This document shows positions 36,430 to 47,976 of a DNA stretch of 64,000 bases, piece by piece (positions within the stretch are counted from its first letter, which is position 1; the number at the start of each line of letters is the position of its first letter). Under the pieces are notes generated by a model. The model saw only the letters and a program-made list of their open reading frames with translations, searched no databases and was not told where the DNA came from. The stretch covers positions 1,625,867 to 1,689,866 of the forward strand of contig MEHQ01000174.1 of the NCBI GenBank assembly GCA_008828725.1. The letters run 5' to 3'. Origin of the DNA: Saccharina japonica. Taxonomy: Eukaryota; Sar; Phaeophyceae; Laminariales; Laminariaceae. Made by a program: the position numbers and the translations under genes.

Positions 36430-38870
36430 ACTCTATTATTCGAAATGCCACATACCTCAAGAACATGAAAATGCTTCGATGGAGAAGCGGATTGTTGCGT
36501 TGGATACCTCGGAGATGTTGGGCGCACTCTTCCCGAGAAGCGCACGGCCGATTAGCCCGCGTTCCCGGTCAAAAACATCAATAATGCTGAAAAAAACAAA
36601 TCGAACTGAAACAAATCGAACTTCCTTAAGAAACAGCCTAATAATGCACAACAATGTGTTGTGAACTTTATTTATTCTTAGGCGCTGACTAGGAGTATAG
36701 GCTGAGAGCTTTCTCATTTTTTTCAATTTTTCGCGCTGACCGTCTTCTGAGTTACTTTCTTCTGGACAGGCCGGTACTGTATTGAAATTAGTGTAGAAAT
36801 AATTCCATTCTCAAATAAGAAATCGAGCCTGGTCCAGCTTGTCCTGTTTCTTATTATTAATAGGTGTGTGCACTACTTGATAGTATACCAGCCAGCTGGT
36901 ACGTATGTACGACAAAAATATTGGTACCAAATACTCGGAAGTAGTACGTTGAAAAACAAAATGGAGCTACAATATGTATACTGGACGAACGAGAATAAAG
37001 CATAAAAAAAATGCCTAATTTGGCGAGAAAACAAATCAAGAGTGAAGATCGAGACTGAGATTGCCTCTTTTCGCCAAGATTGCCGGAGAGATCATAATTG
37101 CCTTTTTGGGGGGCAATCTTTTCCAAGAATTGATCGGCACTGCTGTTGCCGGAGGCAATCTCCATCACAGATGATAGATGTGCATATCATACACGCATGG
37201 TCTACGATACAACAGTTTTTTTCAAATATATATACTATCAATAATAGCCTTCTGCTTTCTTCTGGAACGGCTGCGAGGTATGCGACAGACCATCGAAAAC
37301 ATGGAAAACGAAGGCACTATACAGCTGAACCCAGACAACGTGGTTGACATGGTCGCCACTGCTGTCGAACAGGTATATTTCCGAATACATCTTTGTTTTT
37401 TACGGCCGGTTCGACAGGTAGGTGTTGTGGTAGAAGTTTTGTCCATCCATTCGGTGGCAGAGGTCTTCCCTTTTTCCCCTCGCTGCCTCGGCAAGGTTTT
37501 TGCTTTGGCATGGCCCATAGCGAGGGGGGGGGTCTTTCTAGCGAGCAAGGCTAGACTCACCCTCAAGCGGACCGATACCTTCTTGCTGCTGCGCACCCGC
37601 CGCGAAGCGTGTGCAGCGGTAGAGTTGGATCGGCACTGGTGCGTCAGGCGCAAAAGTCCAGATGCACGGGCCTTTTTGGCCGTCGGTGTAGACAGCAATG
37701 TCCATCTCACTTTTGTGCGCGGAGGCAGACGCCATCAGAAAGGTGGACGGACACTATGTACACGGCCCTAGGTGTGTTTGCTAGAGGGAGCTGTACTGTC
37801 TCAGTAACCTGGCTTCGCCATCAAAGGAGGAGGGAGCGTGTGGCGACGAGCTGTTGTTGGACTGGTCAATCCCTTCAGCGCGAGAATTTTTATTTTTCAG
37901 ACCAAGCACCCTGAGTGCAACGAGAGAGAAAGCGAGGAGCCGACTGGGAAGGACAGCAACGAGAGCGTGTACGGACGGAGCGGGTCGAGTGTGGTCGTGC
38001 TAGGACTGGCCGAGCGGCACCGGAGCGGCGCGCCTGAGCAGCAGCACAGCAGCGCGCCGGCGCAGCAGCACAGCAGCGCACAGGAGAAGCGATCCGGAGC
38101 ACGGACGACATCGACCCGTGACGGACGAACATTTTTGTTTTTCTGTTGACAAATTCTTCGCTTTTTCCCCCGAATGTTGTTGTTGGGTCGGTGTGGATGA
38201 CGTCACTGGTTTTGTAGAGAGACGCGGCAGAGATGGCGCGGACACCCCGGGTGCCTTCATTGTGTGCCTGATCGTGGAAGACCCCTTCAATGTGGAACGA
38301 TTCCTAATCAGTGTCGATGTTTATAATGCTGTGCCTAACACAGACCGTTCAGGATAGATTCGGGTAATTGTCAATGGACATGATGGCTTTGGTTGGCTGT
38401 TCTTTTTCACTTTGTGCCCGCGGACTGTCATTCTGGCAGCACTTCAGACAGCAGCTGCGTGCTCCATCTTGTTCCCACGCCTACCGTTTGTTTTTGTACA
38501 GACAGCACTTCAGACAGTAGTTACGCTGTAGTCGGCAAATTCATTGGTAAAGAGTGGGAGGGGGGGGGGGGGGACGATGCTGCTGTAGTCGAATGGAGAT
38601 TGCGGGCGTGTAGTTCAGTTTTGGACACGCATAACATGCTGTAGGGATTTTAGGTGTACCTCTTCGGACTTGTGTATTCTTTCCCTGCTAAGTGTACGTG
38701 TTCTTTAGGACTCTCTGATGCATCTAGCACTTTTGTGACCACGGGCCGTGATCTTGCTAGATCAGACTATAGGGATTAGCAACTGAAACGAGTTTAATGT
38801 GAAGAAAACAACAAAACAACAAGAGGAGACAGGCCCAAAGTCTTGCTTGCTCCGGAGCTATGCGTAATGC
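36430..38870. other. Mostly unassigned; contains one possible exon and a G run
   Basis: It includes ACAGGCCGGTACTGTA- and AATAAGAAAT-type fragments (36760-36850) of the TA-flanked MITE families. A run of 14 G lies at 38560-38573, and paired ACAGCACTTCAGACAG words at about 38436 and 38500. A plus-strand frame at 38118-38357 ends in EDPFNVERFLISVDVYNAVP, which looks protein-like but cannot be placed. Confidence 0.3.
37278..37372 (+). CDS. Possible internal exon, unknown protein
   Basis: After a pyrimidine-rich stretch and GCTGCGAG, 31 codons read MRQTIENMENEGTIQLNPDN onward to a phase-0 GTATAT donor. The composition is strongly protein-like (acidic, amphipathic, no low complexity), unlike the surrounding DNA. 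There is no known domain and no confirmed neighbouring exons. Confidence 0.3.
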
Positions 38871-39125
38871 GGTATCTCCTCTGTGTCGTCGTTTTGTGAC
38901 CACAGAGAAGGCATATCTTTATCGGCACAGGTAATATTAATATTATTAATACGAAGTAGGTGCCCTAGATGTCGACGGCTAGAAATAATAGTTAGTTTTC
39001 TCTGGAAGTTCTGGACAACGGAGGTTGTATTGAGTAGGTGTTACGATCAAGGATCGGCACGGACGCTGAGTGAGCTGCATGTCGACAGGTAGAAAAAATG
39101 CTTAAAATTTGAACAACACACACAA
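38870..39125 (+). repeat. LINE family 3'-end fragment
   Basis: It carries two partial versions of the conserved 3' block (CTGTGTCGTCGTTTTGTGAC; GGATCGGCACGGACGCTGAG; CATGTCGACAGGTAGAAAAA) and ends in ACAACACACACAACA. This matches the (AC)n-tailed 3' end at 41930-42060. Confidence 0.6.
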
Positions 39126-39435
39126 CAAACAATAGAGAATAATCTACTTACCGGTAGTGACCCGGATCCGAGTACACAGACTAAATAGGAGGAAGCACGA
39201 AAAAGAAGGGCAACGGCAATAAGTGAGATGAGTTTTTTCGTGGCGATCGAGGAACGGATGGGGTCAAATGTTTATCTCCGACCAGCCAGATTTGTCGTTG
39301 ACGCAACGGAAAACAGCAAAGAACGAGGCGTGGTGTTCGAAGTGTCTCACCTTGGAGAGGTGACACCCAGATACAACGCGTAAATTAATATAGCTACCTT
39401 CGAAAGAGGCCATGTATGTGGTACCTTGTATAGAG

Positions 39436-39600
39436 GACAGGACACCTAATAAGAAACAAGCTGATAAAAAAGCCAGGTTGATATTTCAAATTAAATAAGA
39501 AATACGGGAGTCGTACTGTAGTATTGAAATTAATCCAGAACGCACCCGCTCTCGAACACAAAATCCAGCCTGGATGTTTCATACCTGGTATTACGTAGGT
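39436..39600. repeat. Fragment of the ACAGGACACCTAATAAGAAA repeat family
   Basis: The left terminus GGACAGGACACCTAATAAGAAA is clear. A right terminus is not. Confidence 0.4.
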
Positions 39601-39639
39601 GTAATTTACCGTATGACAGTAAGTGTCCGGTGTGTTCTC

Positions 39640-39685
39640 CACATTAAACCGTAACTTTCACTTTTTGACATCCAGCAAACCATTG
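39640..39685 (-). repeat. LINE 3'-end scrap abutting the reverse transcriptase fragment
   Basis: CACATTAAACC then TTTTGACATCCAGCA is the minus-sense terminal block of the LINE family, cut where reverse transcriptase homology begins. This marks a junction between two LINE copies. Confidence 0.5.
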
Positions 39686-39689
39686 TGGG

Positions 39690-41370
39690 TTCTGATAAAC
39701 CAATGACAGAATGCCGGTCGCCCCCGTGTGCTAACAGGTAACCACGCACAGATGATGGTGAGCACTCTGATTGGTTTAATGTCACGCAGGGGCTACGACA
39801 AGGCTGCGTGCTGTCGCCACTGCTGTTCAACGTGTTCTTCGCTGCTGTGATACACGTTGTTCTCGTACGCTTCAGCGAAGACGAAGACATCATGAGGGAT
39901 TTGGTTCACCTCAAGGAGGATGTAGTGGTTGGAAAAGAGGTACCATTGGCATGCGTGCGAAGGGCTGTATGGGGTATGCTGTACGCCGATGATGCAGGAA
40001 TTGTCTCAAAGTCTGCGGAGAGTCTCGCAAAAATGATGACAGTCATCGTGACTGTCTTCGAAGCAGCAGGCCTCACGGTGTCAGAAAAGAAAACGGAAAC
40101 GATGATCTTACGAACACGGGACCAGACACCCCCTCCTCCGCCGCTCGTTATCGAAGCAGCTGGTCAGAGGTATAGACAGACGAGCCAGTTCTTGTACCTC
40201 GGCGGCATTATCCACGAAGACGCTGACCTCTCACTCGAAATCGAACGACGGATCCGTCTCATGTGGGCGTGCTTCAAACGGTTCGGACCAGAGTTGTACG
40301 ACATGAAGACGGCTCGACTTAGTCTGAAAATCCGCATGTTGAAGGCCGAGGTGATTGAGACCCTGCTGTACGGATGTATGACGTGGACCCTCGGTGCACA
40401 ACACTTCGCCAGGCTCCGATCGGTACACCACCAAATCCTCCTGCGTGTCATTGGCTTCCAGCGTCGGCAGCGTGGCGACTATAGGACCCTCTCGTACGCA
40501 AAGGCTCTCAAGCAGACACGATGCGAGAGCATCGAAACGACAATCCGTAAACGGCGTCTGTTCTTTGCGGGAGCCGTGGCACGGCAACCCAAGGGGCGAC
40601 TACCCAGTCGGATTATGTTCGGGACCATGACGGGTGGGGAGGGACGCAGACCGGGCGGACAACCAAAGTCCTGGCAGAAATGCCTTGCTGAAGACCTCAA
40701 GGTGTTTCAAGCCTCCAAGGGGTCCACGGCACAGGTCCCGTTGGTGTTTGGAGTAGAGACCGCAGTATGGACCATTGCAGCAACTAAAGTGGGCAAGTGG
40801 CACAGGGGGGTCCTCGAAGCGGCTGAACAGTTCATGATCCGGTGGCACAAGGTAGAGGCGGAACTGAGTAGACAGCGCCACGCATCCGTTGCGGGGGGTG
40901 CAAAAGGGAATGAGAAGGGGGGGGGCAACAGTCGTACGGAAACCGCGGCTGATGAGAGCAGGAGTGAAACAGCCGACAGGATAGCAAGGTACCAGACTGA
41001 CTAGTAAGTCCCACCTGGACTACCCGTGCCGCGCACCTCTGTAGCCGCTTCGAACGCGGCACTGTTTCTGGTGGTCTTTCTTTCCCTTTGTTTGTTTGTT
41101 TGATTTTTTTTTCTTATTTTTCTTTTTTTCATTTTTCTTTTTGCTTGTTGTATTGCCTGTTGTTGCTTCTCAAGGGGGGCACGACAGCGATGCTACAACC
41201 CCTCGCATCATTTGCTTCGTTTACTTTGTTTCACTTATTTATGTTACCGTGATCGCTTTTGCCTTTGTTTCTCCGCCTTCCGTATTTTTCCTAGGACTTT
41301 CTTTGGTGGCTTAGCTACGTACGTATTCATTTTGTTTTTGTCATTCCCCGTTCTCTTTCCGGGACTCTCG
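39690..41370 (+). mobile_element. 5'-truncated non-LTR retrotransposon, first 3' module
   Basis: It contains the reverse transcriptase C-terminal half followed by a T-rich UTR with CTCAAGGGGGGCACGACAGC. The N-terminal endonuclease and the first reverse transcriptase blocks are missing. A frame break just before 39742 separates the open frame from upstream FHDGMRARV-like text (NDRMPVAPVC in another frame). Confidence 0.8.
39742..41004 (+). pseudogene. LINE reverse transcriptase, C-terminal half
   Basis: The frame is open from a stop at 39739 to the stop at 41002-41004. The first in-frame alternative start used by eye is GTG at 39808, but reverse transcriptase homology begins upstream: FNVTQGLRQGCVLSPLLFNV (about 39775-39834). 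The catalytic YADD box follows (codons 39982-39993, GMLYADDAGIV). Next come FLYLGGIIHEDADL, a thumb region with LLYGCMTWTLGAQH, and RKRRLFFAGAVAR, then a basic GGEGRRPGGQPKSWQKCL tail. This order is typical of LINE-type elements with no RNase H. The visible half is intact, but the protein lacks an N-terminal endonuclease and reverse transcriptase fingers, so it is dead on its own. Confidence 0.85.
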
Positions 41371-41374
41371 TGTG

Positions 41375-42060
41375 TTACACGAGAACGAAACGGAATTGAG
41401 TTGGAAGTGCCACGTACCCGTTGTATGGATGGCGCCCAAGGGAAGGGAGACGGAGGGTGGGGGGGGTCATAGGGAAACCAGGACGGACGAAAGCAGGAAA
41501 GAGACGGCAAACAGAGTAGGTGCCAGACCGACTAGCTGGTATATAGAACCTGCCTGTACTATGGGCACAAACCTGCCTCGGCTGGCCTTCGGTGTGCTCC
41601 GGCTGGCTGTCCTATCCTGTCGTTCTCAGTCTTGCTCTGTTGGCGCTGTTTCGGTCCATTTCATTTTCTTTCATTTCATTTGGTTTTTTATTGGAGGTCG
41701 CATCTCCTCTGGGAGAAGCACGACACTTTCTTTCTTTTTTGTCATGCTTTTTATTTGGTTGCTTGATTGTTGATTTGCTTCAGTATATTTACTTTTTATT
41801 ATTTTTTCTTTTCGCTTTTTTCTTTTTTCTCTTTTTTTCTCTTGCATGCACCTGGATTGCTAGCAGGGTAGGTCTTGCCTGTCGTATATGGCGTTGCATT
41901 GTCTTCTCTGCTTACTGCACTGAGTGTAGTATCTCTGTGTCGTAGTTTTGTGACCACAGAACTGGTACCTTTTTAGGATGAAGAATCGGCACGGACACTG
42001 GGTGTGCTGGATGTCGACGGGTAGAAAGGAAGGTTTAATGTGAAGAACACACACACACAC
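41375..42060 (+). mobile_element. LINE second 3' module with (AC)n tail
   Basis: It repeats the ORF tail in decayed form (GGCGCCCAAGGGAAGGGAGA; CGGACGAAAGCAGGAAAGAG; GTGCCAGACCGACTAG). A second UTR (CTCTGGGAGAAGCACGACAC) follows, then the conserved terminal block CTGTGTCGTAGTTTTGTGAC..GAAGAATCGGCACGGACACT..GGTTTAATGTGAAGAAC, ending in ACACACACACAC. The same module lies inverted at 45150-45715. Confidence 0.75.
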
Positions 42061-43994
42061 GAAGCTTGTTAGGTTGGAGGTCGAGGGTTCGAGTATCCGT
42101 AAGGAGATGTTTACTCTCAAACGACAACAACCGTTGGCGAGAGCGCATATTCTAGCGTGGGTAAGCACGATTCGACGAGAGATGATTGACTAGGGAAGAA
42201 AGTGCTGACATCTTCTCGCGATAACAAATGAAGGCGAGAACCGTAGTGGGGAGAGAGAAAGGCCAACTTTGTGACCCCGAATCCGAGTTACGACTATTAA
42301 TATTAATAGGAAGGAGAGAGAAAGGAAGGGCAAAAAATAAAATGGCACTAAAAACACAAAGCAGTGTACTAATAGGGAGATATTACAGTGCATCTATGTC
42401 TGGCGTACTCATGTCACCACGTACGTATAATATCAACTACAGAGAGAGGGGTTTCGCTCGTTGCTCATGCATGCTGAATGTTGTTGAAACTCTTTGCGTC
42501 CCGCCTCAACAAATACTGCGAGGATCGGGGCATACTGCCTGAGAGACAGTGCGGCGTTCGTCCGGCGCGAACATTCGGCATGCTCTGTGTCGTGTGACGA
42601 TTGCAAGAACTCGGAAGAGAAACAACAACTTCTTGCATACTGTGGCAGTAGTACTTGATGTAGCGATCGCCCGCTGAGCGCGACATTTTACATTATTGCG
42701 TTCGCCAAACGTTAGCCTGGCGGTCGTACGTATTTCTGGTTTGTTACCCGTACTTTTTTCCGCTGCGCCTATTTATTTTACGTTACTGTAGTATATTCCA
42801 AATACATACGTACACACATACATGCAGTATACGTGGATCGACTCCGCGATAGGGAACTCGAATCGAACCTGGGCATCGCACGCTGCAGGTTGTCTTATAC
42901 CGGGAGTGTTGTGTTTTTACATCAAACCCTCGTCACCCGACATCTAGCACACCCAGTGTCCGTGTCGAGTCCTAATCCTAGAGAGATACAAGCTGCTGCG
43001 TGGTCACTAATCACGACGATACAGAGGGAGTCAATTAGGTAAACTATGGGCCGCGGGTATCGTGGCAATGGCTCCGACTAAATTTGTGGCTCGCCCAGAT
43101 AGACAGACCCTCTTACCACATGTTGCTTGGCAGCGGCTAGTTCGTTGTCGTCGAAGATGTCCACACAGCTGGTGTATCTTGTTCCAGTAATGGCCAGGTA
43201 TAGGTGTTACGCGTTACACGTTGGTTCGAATTCGTATATATGATATGTTGACAAGACGTTTGCAAAACCAAGGAAAACCAAGTCTATGGGTGATAATAGG
43301 GTCAGCACCCATAGAAACAAGTATCGCGTTCGCGTTTCTTCAAACTGATCCCTGGAGGGGAAAGCTTCCATATTTTGTAGCAACAGCAGCAGTAGCAGCG
43401 TCTGCAGCCTCTTGGCGTCTCGCAACAGAAGCATGGATACGTTTGCTGGCTGCTTCAGCTGCCAATGATTCGTGCTTGCTATGCGGAGCACTCTATGCAT
43501 GGATAGGTGCTACAGTACTACAATCACTATATAAACAACAGGAACACGGGATTCCCTTACCCAAGACTGCCCCCTGCCTTCGCAGCGACTGCATGCGCCA
43601 TGATACAAGCAGTAGGTAACATATACTAAGTATATATATAGTCCACACGCAAACCTCTCGTTTTGCTTTTACCTAGGACGGGGATGAAAGCGATTCATCC
43701 CCTGATTTAACACCTTTCAAGGCTTTCCGGTTGGCGTTCGCGGGCGACATTCACACAATTCGCCATTTTGATGCGGACGACTGGCGTCCAAACGTTTTAT
43801 AGCCGTAACACCCACACACCCCTGTGTTAAATATGTGGGCATTTATTTGTCCTTAAAGCACCAACCAGCAGCAGAGCTTATTATTCATCGTCGTCGGGGG
43901 AGGGTGAGATTTCGGGACCATGTAGAGGGTATTTTGAGTTAACATCGCCTGGACCATGGTCCAGTTGGTACGTTCAGCAGCAAGCAGCAGTATA
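42061..43994. other. Spacer between inverted LINE ends; LINE scrap and one unassigned ORF
   Basis: A minus-sense LINE terminal block lies at about 42900-43025 (CGACATCTAGCACACCCAGT; CCTAGAGAGATACAAGCT). A plus frame at 43221-43619 encodes a hydrophobic, Ala-rich 132-residue peptide with no recognised family. I found no splice-supported structure beyond a possible donor after it. Confidence 0.35.
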
Positions 43995-44764
43995 GTTGCA
44001 AGCAGGGCGTAAAATAGGTGGTGAAATGTTGCGTTGCCGCACCCTTTTCTCGTAAAACCCGTTTTTTTCACCACGTGCCGAAGGCATGGTCCAGCTTGCC
44101 GCACCAAGCGTTTCTTGTGCCGTACCTGTTTTCGCCGGAGGCGAAACAAATTGTGCGGGTCCTTTTTCGCCTCGCTAGGCGAAAAATTGTTTTTGGGTCT
44201 GTTTCGCCGCAGGGGAAAAAATGTCTGGGCCTGTTTTCGCCGCAGACGAATTTTCTTTTCGGCTTTTTTTGCCTTGATTTCGTCTCAGATGCTGTGTTTG
44301 GGTCTTGTTTCCTCTTTTGGCATAGAGTACTTTACTTCTTTCGATAATTCGATTGAAACTGTTGCCGTTTTCCTATGCCTGAGGATGTTCCAGGCAAACC
44401 AGGCCAGGGACACTGCGGCATGTGGCGCCTATTCAAGCACCTCACATTTGGTGACGACATGTCTGATGCTTTTTAACCGTAATTTTGCCCTCGTTTCTCC
44501 GCCAAATGCCGAACATTCTAAGGCAGCTGGCACCACGTATACAAGAGGAAAAACCGAGCGGGTTAGACGCACATTTTGAGTAAATTGACGCATACAGGGT
44601 GAAAAACAGCGGCCTCCGGCGGCCCTCCGGGGCCCTCCGGGGCCCCCTGCGGGGAGCCGCACATCGTCTTCGGCGATGTGGTGTGGGCCCGCACCACGGC
44701 CTCCACTTCGTAGTGCGGTTATTTCACCACGAGCCGGACGCCCATTTTACGCCCTGGTTGCAAG
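43995..44764. mobile_element. hAT-type non-autonomous DNA transposon
   Basis: Terminal inverted repeats CAGGGCGTAAAAT (44003-) and ATTTTACGCCCTG (ending 44756) are flanked by perfect 8-bp direct repeats GTTGCAAG (43995-44002 and 44757-44764). A CAGGG-type terminus with an 8-bp target duplication is the signature of the hAT superfamily. The 754-bp interior has GTGGTGAAAT inverted subterminal words, repeated CGCCGGAGGCGAAA or CGCAGRCGAA palindromes, and a GGCCCTCCGGGG tract. No transposase is visible. An unpaired end of the same family, AGGGCGTAAAATATGCGTCC, lies near 57318. Confidence 0.85.
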
Positions 44765-45149
44765 TGTTCGTTCACCCATCATGCGTGGCAATGGTACCAC
44801 AGGTAAACTGAATTGACATTTTCGACCCAACAATTTGATTGATCGATTTGGGTTATATTGTTTAAGTATCATATTGTATATATGTGTTATACGTACTGGC
44901 ATGTTAGGTCGAGCAGTAGTACGGGTATTTCGTACAAAAATCTGATATATATGTACCCTCGGGTAAGAACGGGTTGGGTTGGGCATGGGTTGTAACACAT
45001 TATTATGGACGAGAGTGACGCAATATATAATTTTGACGGGAAGTTAAGTTGTGTTTCTGAATGTTTCGCGTCCTCGGGTATTTTACCTCCCTCTGCGCGC
45101 ACCCATGTTGTCTCTGGCTCTGACTGCATGCGTTTCAAGCGTGACCTAC

Positions 45150-45715
45150 GTGTGTGTGTTCTTCACATTAAACCTCCCTTTCTACCCGTCGACATCCAGC
45201 ACACCCAGTGTCCGTGCCGATTCTTCATCCTAAAAAGGTACCAGTTCTGTGGTCATAAAACTACGACGCAGAGATACTACGCTCAGTGAAGTAAGCAGAG
45301 GAGACAATGCAATGTCATTTACGACAGGCAAGAACTACCTGACCCTGCTAGCAATCGCGGTGCATGCGAGAGAAAAAGAGAAAAATAAAAAAAGTGAAAA
45401 GGAAAAATAATAAAAAGTAAACATACTGAAGCAAATCAACAATCAAGCAACCAAACAAAAGCGTGACAAAATTAAGGAAAGAAAGTGTCGTGCTTCTCCC
45501 AGAGGAGATGCGACATCCATTAAAAATGAAACCAAATGAAATGAAACGAAATGAAATGGACCGAAAAAACAGCGCCAACAGAGCAAGACTAAGAACGACA
45601 GGAAAGGACAGGCAGCCGGAGCACACCAAAAGCACCTTCCAGCCAGCCGAGGCAGGTTTGTGCCCACATTACAGGCAGGTTCTACCAGCTAGTCGGTCTG
45701 GTACTGGTACCTAGG
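45150..45715 (-). mobile_element. LINE 3' module, inverted copy
   Basis: It is the reverse complement of about 41520-42060 throughout, from the terminal CTTCACATTAAACC block (45159-) to TACCAGCTAGTCGGTCTGGT (about 45687-45706). It contains no ORF. The site ACCAGCTAGTCGG is the uninterrupted version of the sequence split by the element at 61188-62011. Confidence 0.75.
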
Positions 45716-45740
45716 TGGTACCTACTCTGTTTGTCTTTTC

Positions 45741-45995
45741 AACCAAAGCACTAATCACCTATAGGTTAACCAACCCTAATCTCTAACCTAGCCTTAACAC
45801 AATGAATGATTGGTGGTATGGCACTTCCCACCAAATATGACATGAGACAGGATTTCCAACCCTTGACAGTCAACCAAGGCACTAACCACTTATAGGATAA
45901 CCAACCCTAACTTAGGCCTAACACAATGTATTATTGGTGGTATGTCACTTCCCACCAAATATGTCATGAGACAGGATTTCCAACCCTTGACATAC
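45741..45995. repeat. Tandem duplication, period 131 bp
   Basis: Units 45741-45871 and 45872-45995 share AACCAAAGCACTAATCACCT.. through CACTTCCCACCAAATATGWC and ATTTCCAACCCTTGACA, with few differences. No coding signal. Confidence 0.75.
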
Positions 45996-47579
45996 AGCAG
46001 ATTTGCCTTGAAATCTTTTGACTGGCACCGACCTACCTGGTACGAGGTTTTAGTGTGGAACGCTCGGCGCTACACCCTTGACAGAGCATGCATGTTTCGC
46101 CCTGCTTGGCATGTCTCCTGACGTATTTGCTCCCCACGGGATGCTCACGGGCGTTCATAAAAAAGTAAGAAAATAATGTTGATTCAAAAAATAATGTACT
46201 GTCAATCGTCGGCGTTACGTCTACTCGTACCAGCCGAACGGTTCACGGTAATGTAAGTAAGTGGCAAAATGACGAGAGAGCAACTGCGAGTTGGTTCCGG
46301 CAAGAAGCACACAGCATCGCACGTTCTGGCAGAAAAATCCGCAATACGCCGACGTTTCGACGTTGAACATATATATATATATACATCGCAGCTCAGACAA
46401 GGGCAGCACGTGGGTGAAGATTGTTTTGGCATGCAAGTTGAGATATGGATATTCTTCGAATTTCTTCGGAAGGCGCTACGACGAGTTTCATACTACAGTA
46501 AGTACGTGGTAGGCCTATATATATACATATTATAACCAAAACAATGTGTATTCAGGCCATGTACATTTATTTGTCCATACGCCGATTAATTCCACATGAA
46601 ACAACTTGACATGATCGCATCCACATGAAAACGCCCATTTTATATTTGTTTTTCCTACGAGCCTACAACGCGCGTTAAGAAACGCCTGCCAAACTACGTA
46701 CTACTGTAGTAAAATACAAAATACAGAACAATGTATTTAGCAAATTTGGAACCTTTAGAGGGAGGAAATTACCCTTCCGGGAAATAGTTCTTGCGTCATT
46801 ATTTTCAAGAGTTTGGAATCAAAACTTGACATGGTTATTTTTAACGGCAATATAAAACAGTGAAGCCTGGTTTTTCCCCTTTTTAGCATTTTTCGTGCGA
46901 GGTTTAGGGATAATACTAACGAAGAAAGCAAATAATCAATTCGGAAAACATAATGTAATTTTGATGTGATTTCGAAAAAACAAACGGGTTTTCGTCAAAT
47001 GGGGAATAGTGATTTGCTCGTTCAAATGTTTCTGAAATCGAATAAACGCAGCACGCCTCACAATGCCCAGGTAAACAAAAACAACGGGAGTAGACGAGAA
47101 CGAAGGCATGCGTCGGCGCGTGCGAGCCGCCGCCAGCAATCTTTGTTTGCTTCCAGCGGTCCAGCTAGAAAGCTATCGCTCCCAGGGTATCTTGGGTGTG
47201 CCTAGGGATCCCTGAAACGCCACGGGCGAGACGGGGACGGCGACGGTGCTGTCGATATTTCGATCGTATCCTGCTGTTTTTGGGTCGATCACTCTGTTTT
47301 TCATCGGGGGTTGGAGCATGGAGCTGGTTGAAAAGTTGCGATTGCGACCGCCATGATTAGTTTCGAGGCGCCACCGCCGGGGTATGCCATGCTACGGTCT
47401 GTAGGCGTGGGTGCGGCTGTTGTCGCGGTGGCCTCCGGCTGCGGTTCAAGTGTTGTCGCCTCGGTCGTGGTCATCGATGCGACCTAGAAATGCGCCAGGT
47501 TGTACCGGGGGCGTTTATCCACCTTGGACGTGCCGGTCCAAGTCGGGCCAACTCCTAAATTTGCAATTTTCACCCACGT
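45996..47579. other. Intergenic, nothing firmly assigned
   Basis: A short TA run lies at 46370-46383. A 44-codon frame at 47353-47487 (MISFEAPPPGYAMLRSVG...) has a hydrophobic GVGAAVVAVASG segment, but nothing else supports it. Confidence 0.3.
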
Positions 47580-47976
47580 GGGTGAAATAGAGCTGCACTC
47601 TACTACTACTACTACTGCTGTTGCTGTGCATGTATGTGTGCGTACCACGTAGTTATGGTACACGGGTACATGTATACCGCTGAATTAAACTTAGTATTCG
47701 TAGGACAAAGCACATCAGCTGGTTATTTACAGTTGTTTCTATACTGCTGTATATCCACAGAGGTCATACAGCCAAGACAGCGACAGCCTGCTATCGGTGT
47801 GTGGCGCGGTCGATCGGCTAATACTTCCGCCGCAGGTGTATGGTTATAGGACTCTGGAACGACCAAAACGAGGAACTACCCCCGAGCCCGCGGGAAAAAC
47901 GCCGGACAAAGACTTGCAATTTCCTTTTTCCTTTCCTTTTTTCGGGCGCGTGCACCCCTATTAATAAATTGCCGAA
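47566..47976 (-). mobile_element. Copy of the 50.6-51.5 kb insertion element (partial)
   Basis: About 47592-47976 is inverted relative to 50609-51008 (AGCACATCAGCTGGTTATTT; CAAGACAGCGACAGCCTGCT; TTCGGGCGCGTGCACCCCTA). The 47.57-kb end carries a palindrome ATTTTCACCCACGTGGGTGA in place of the other copy's right part. Confidence 0.6.

Noticed and set aside
44034..44579. 181-codon open frame
   Set aside because: It lies wholly inside the hAT-type element across its palindromic repeats and shows no transposase motif.
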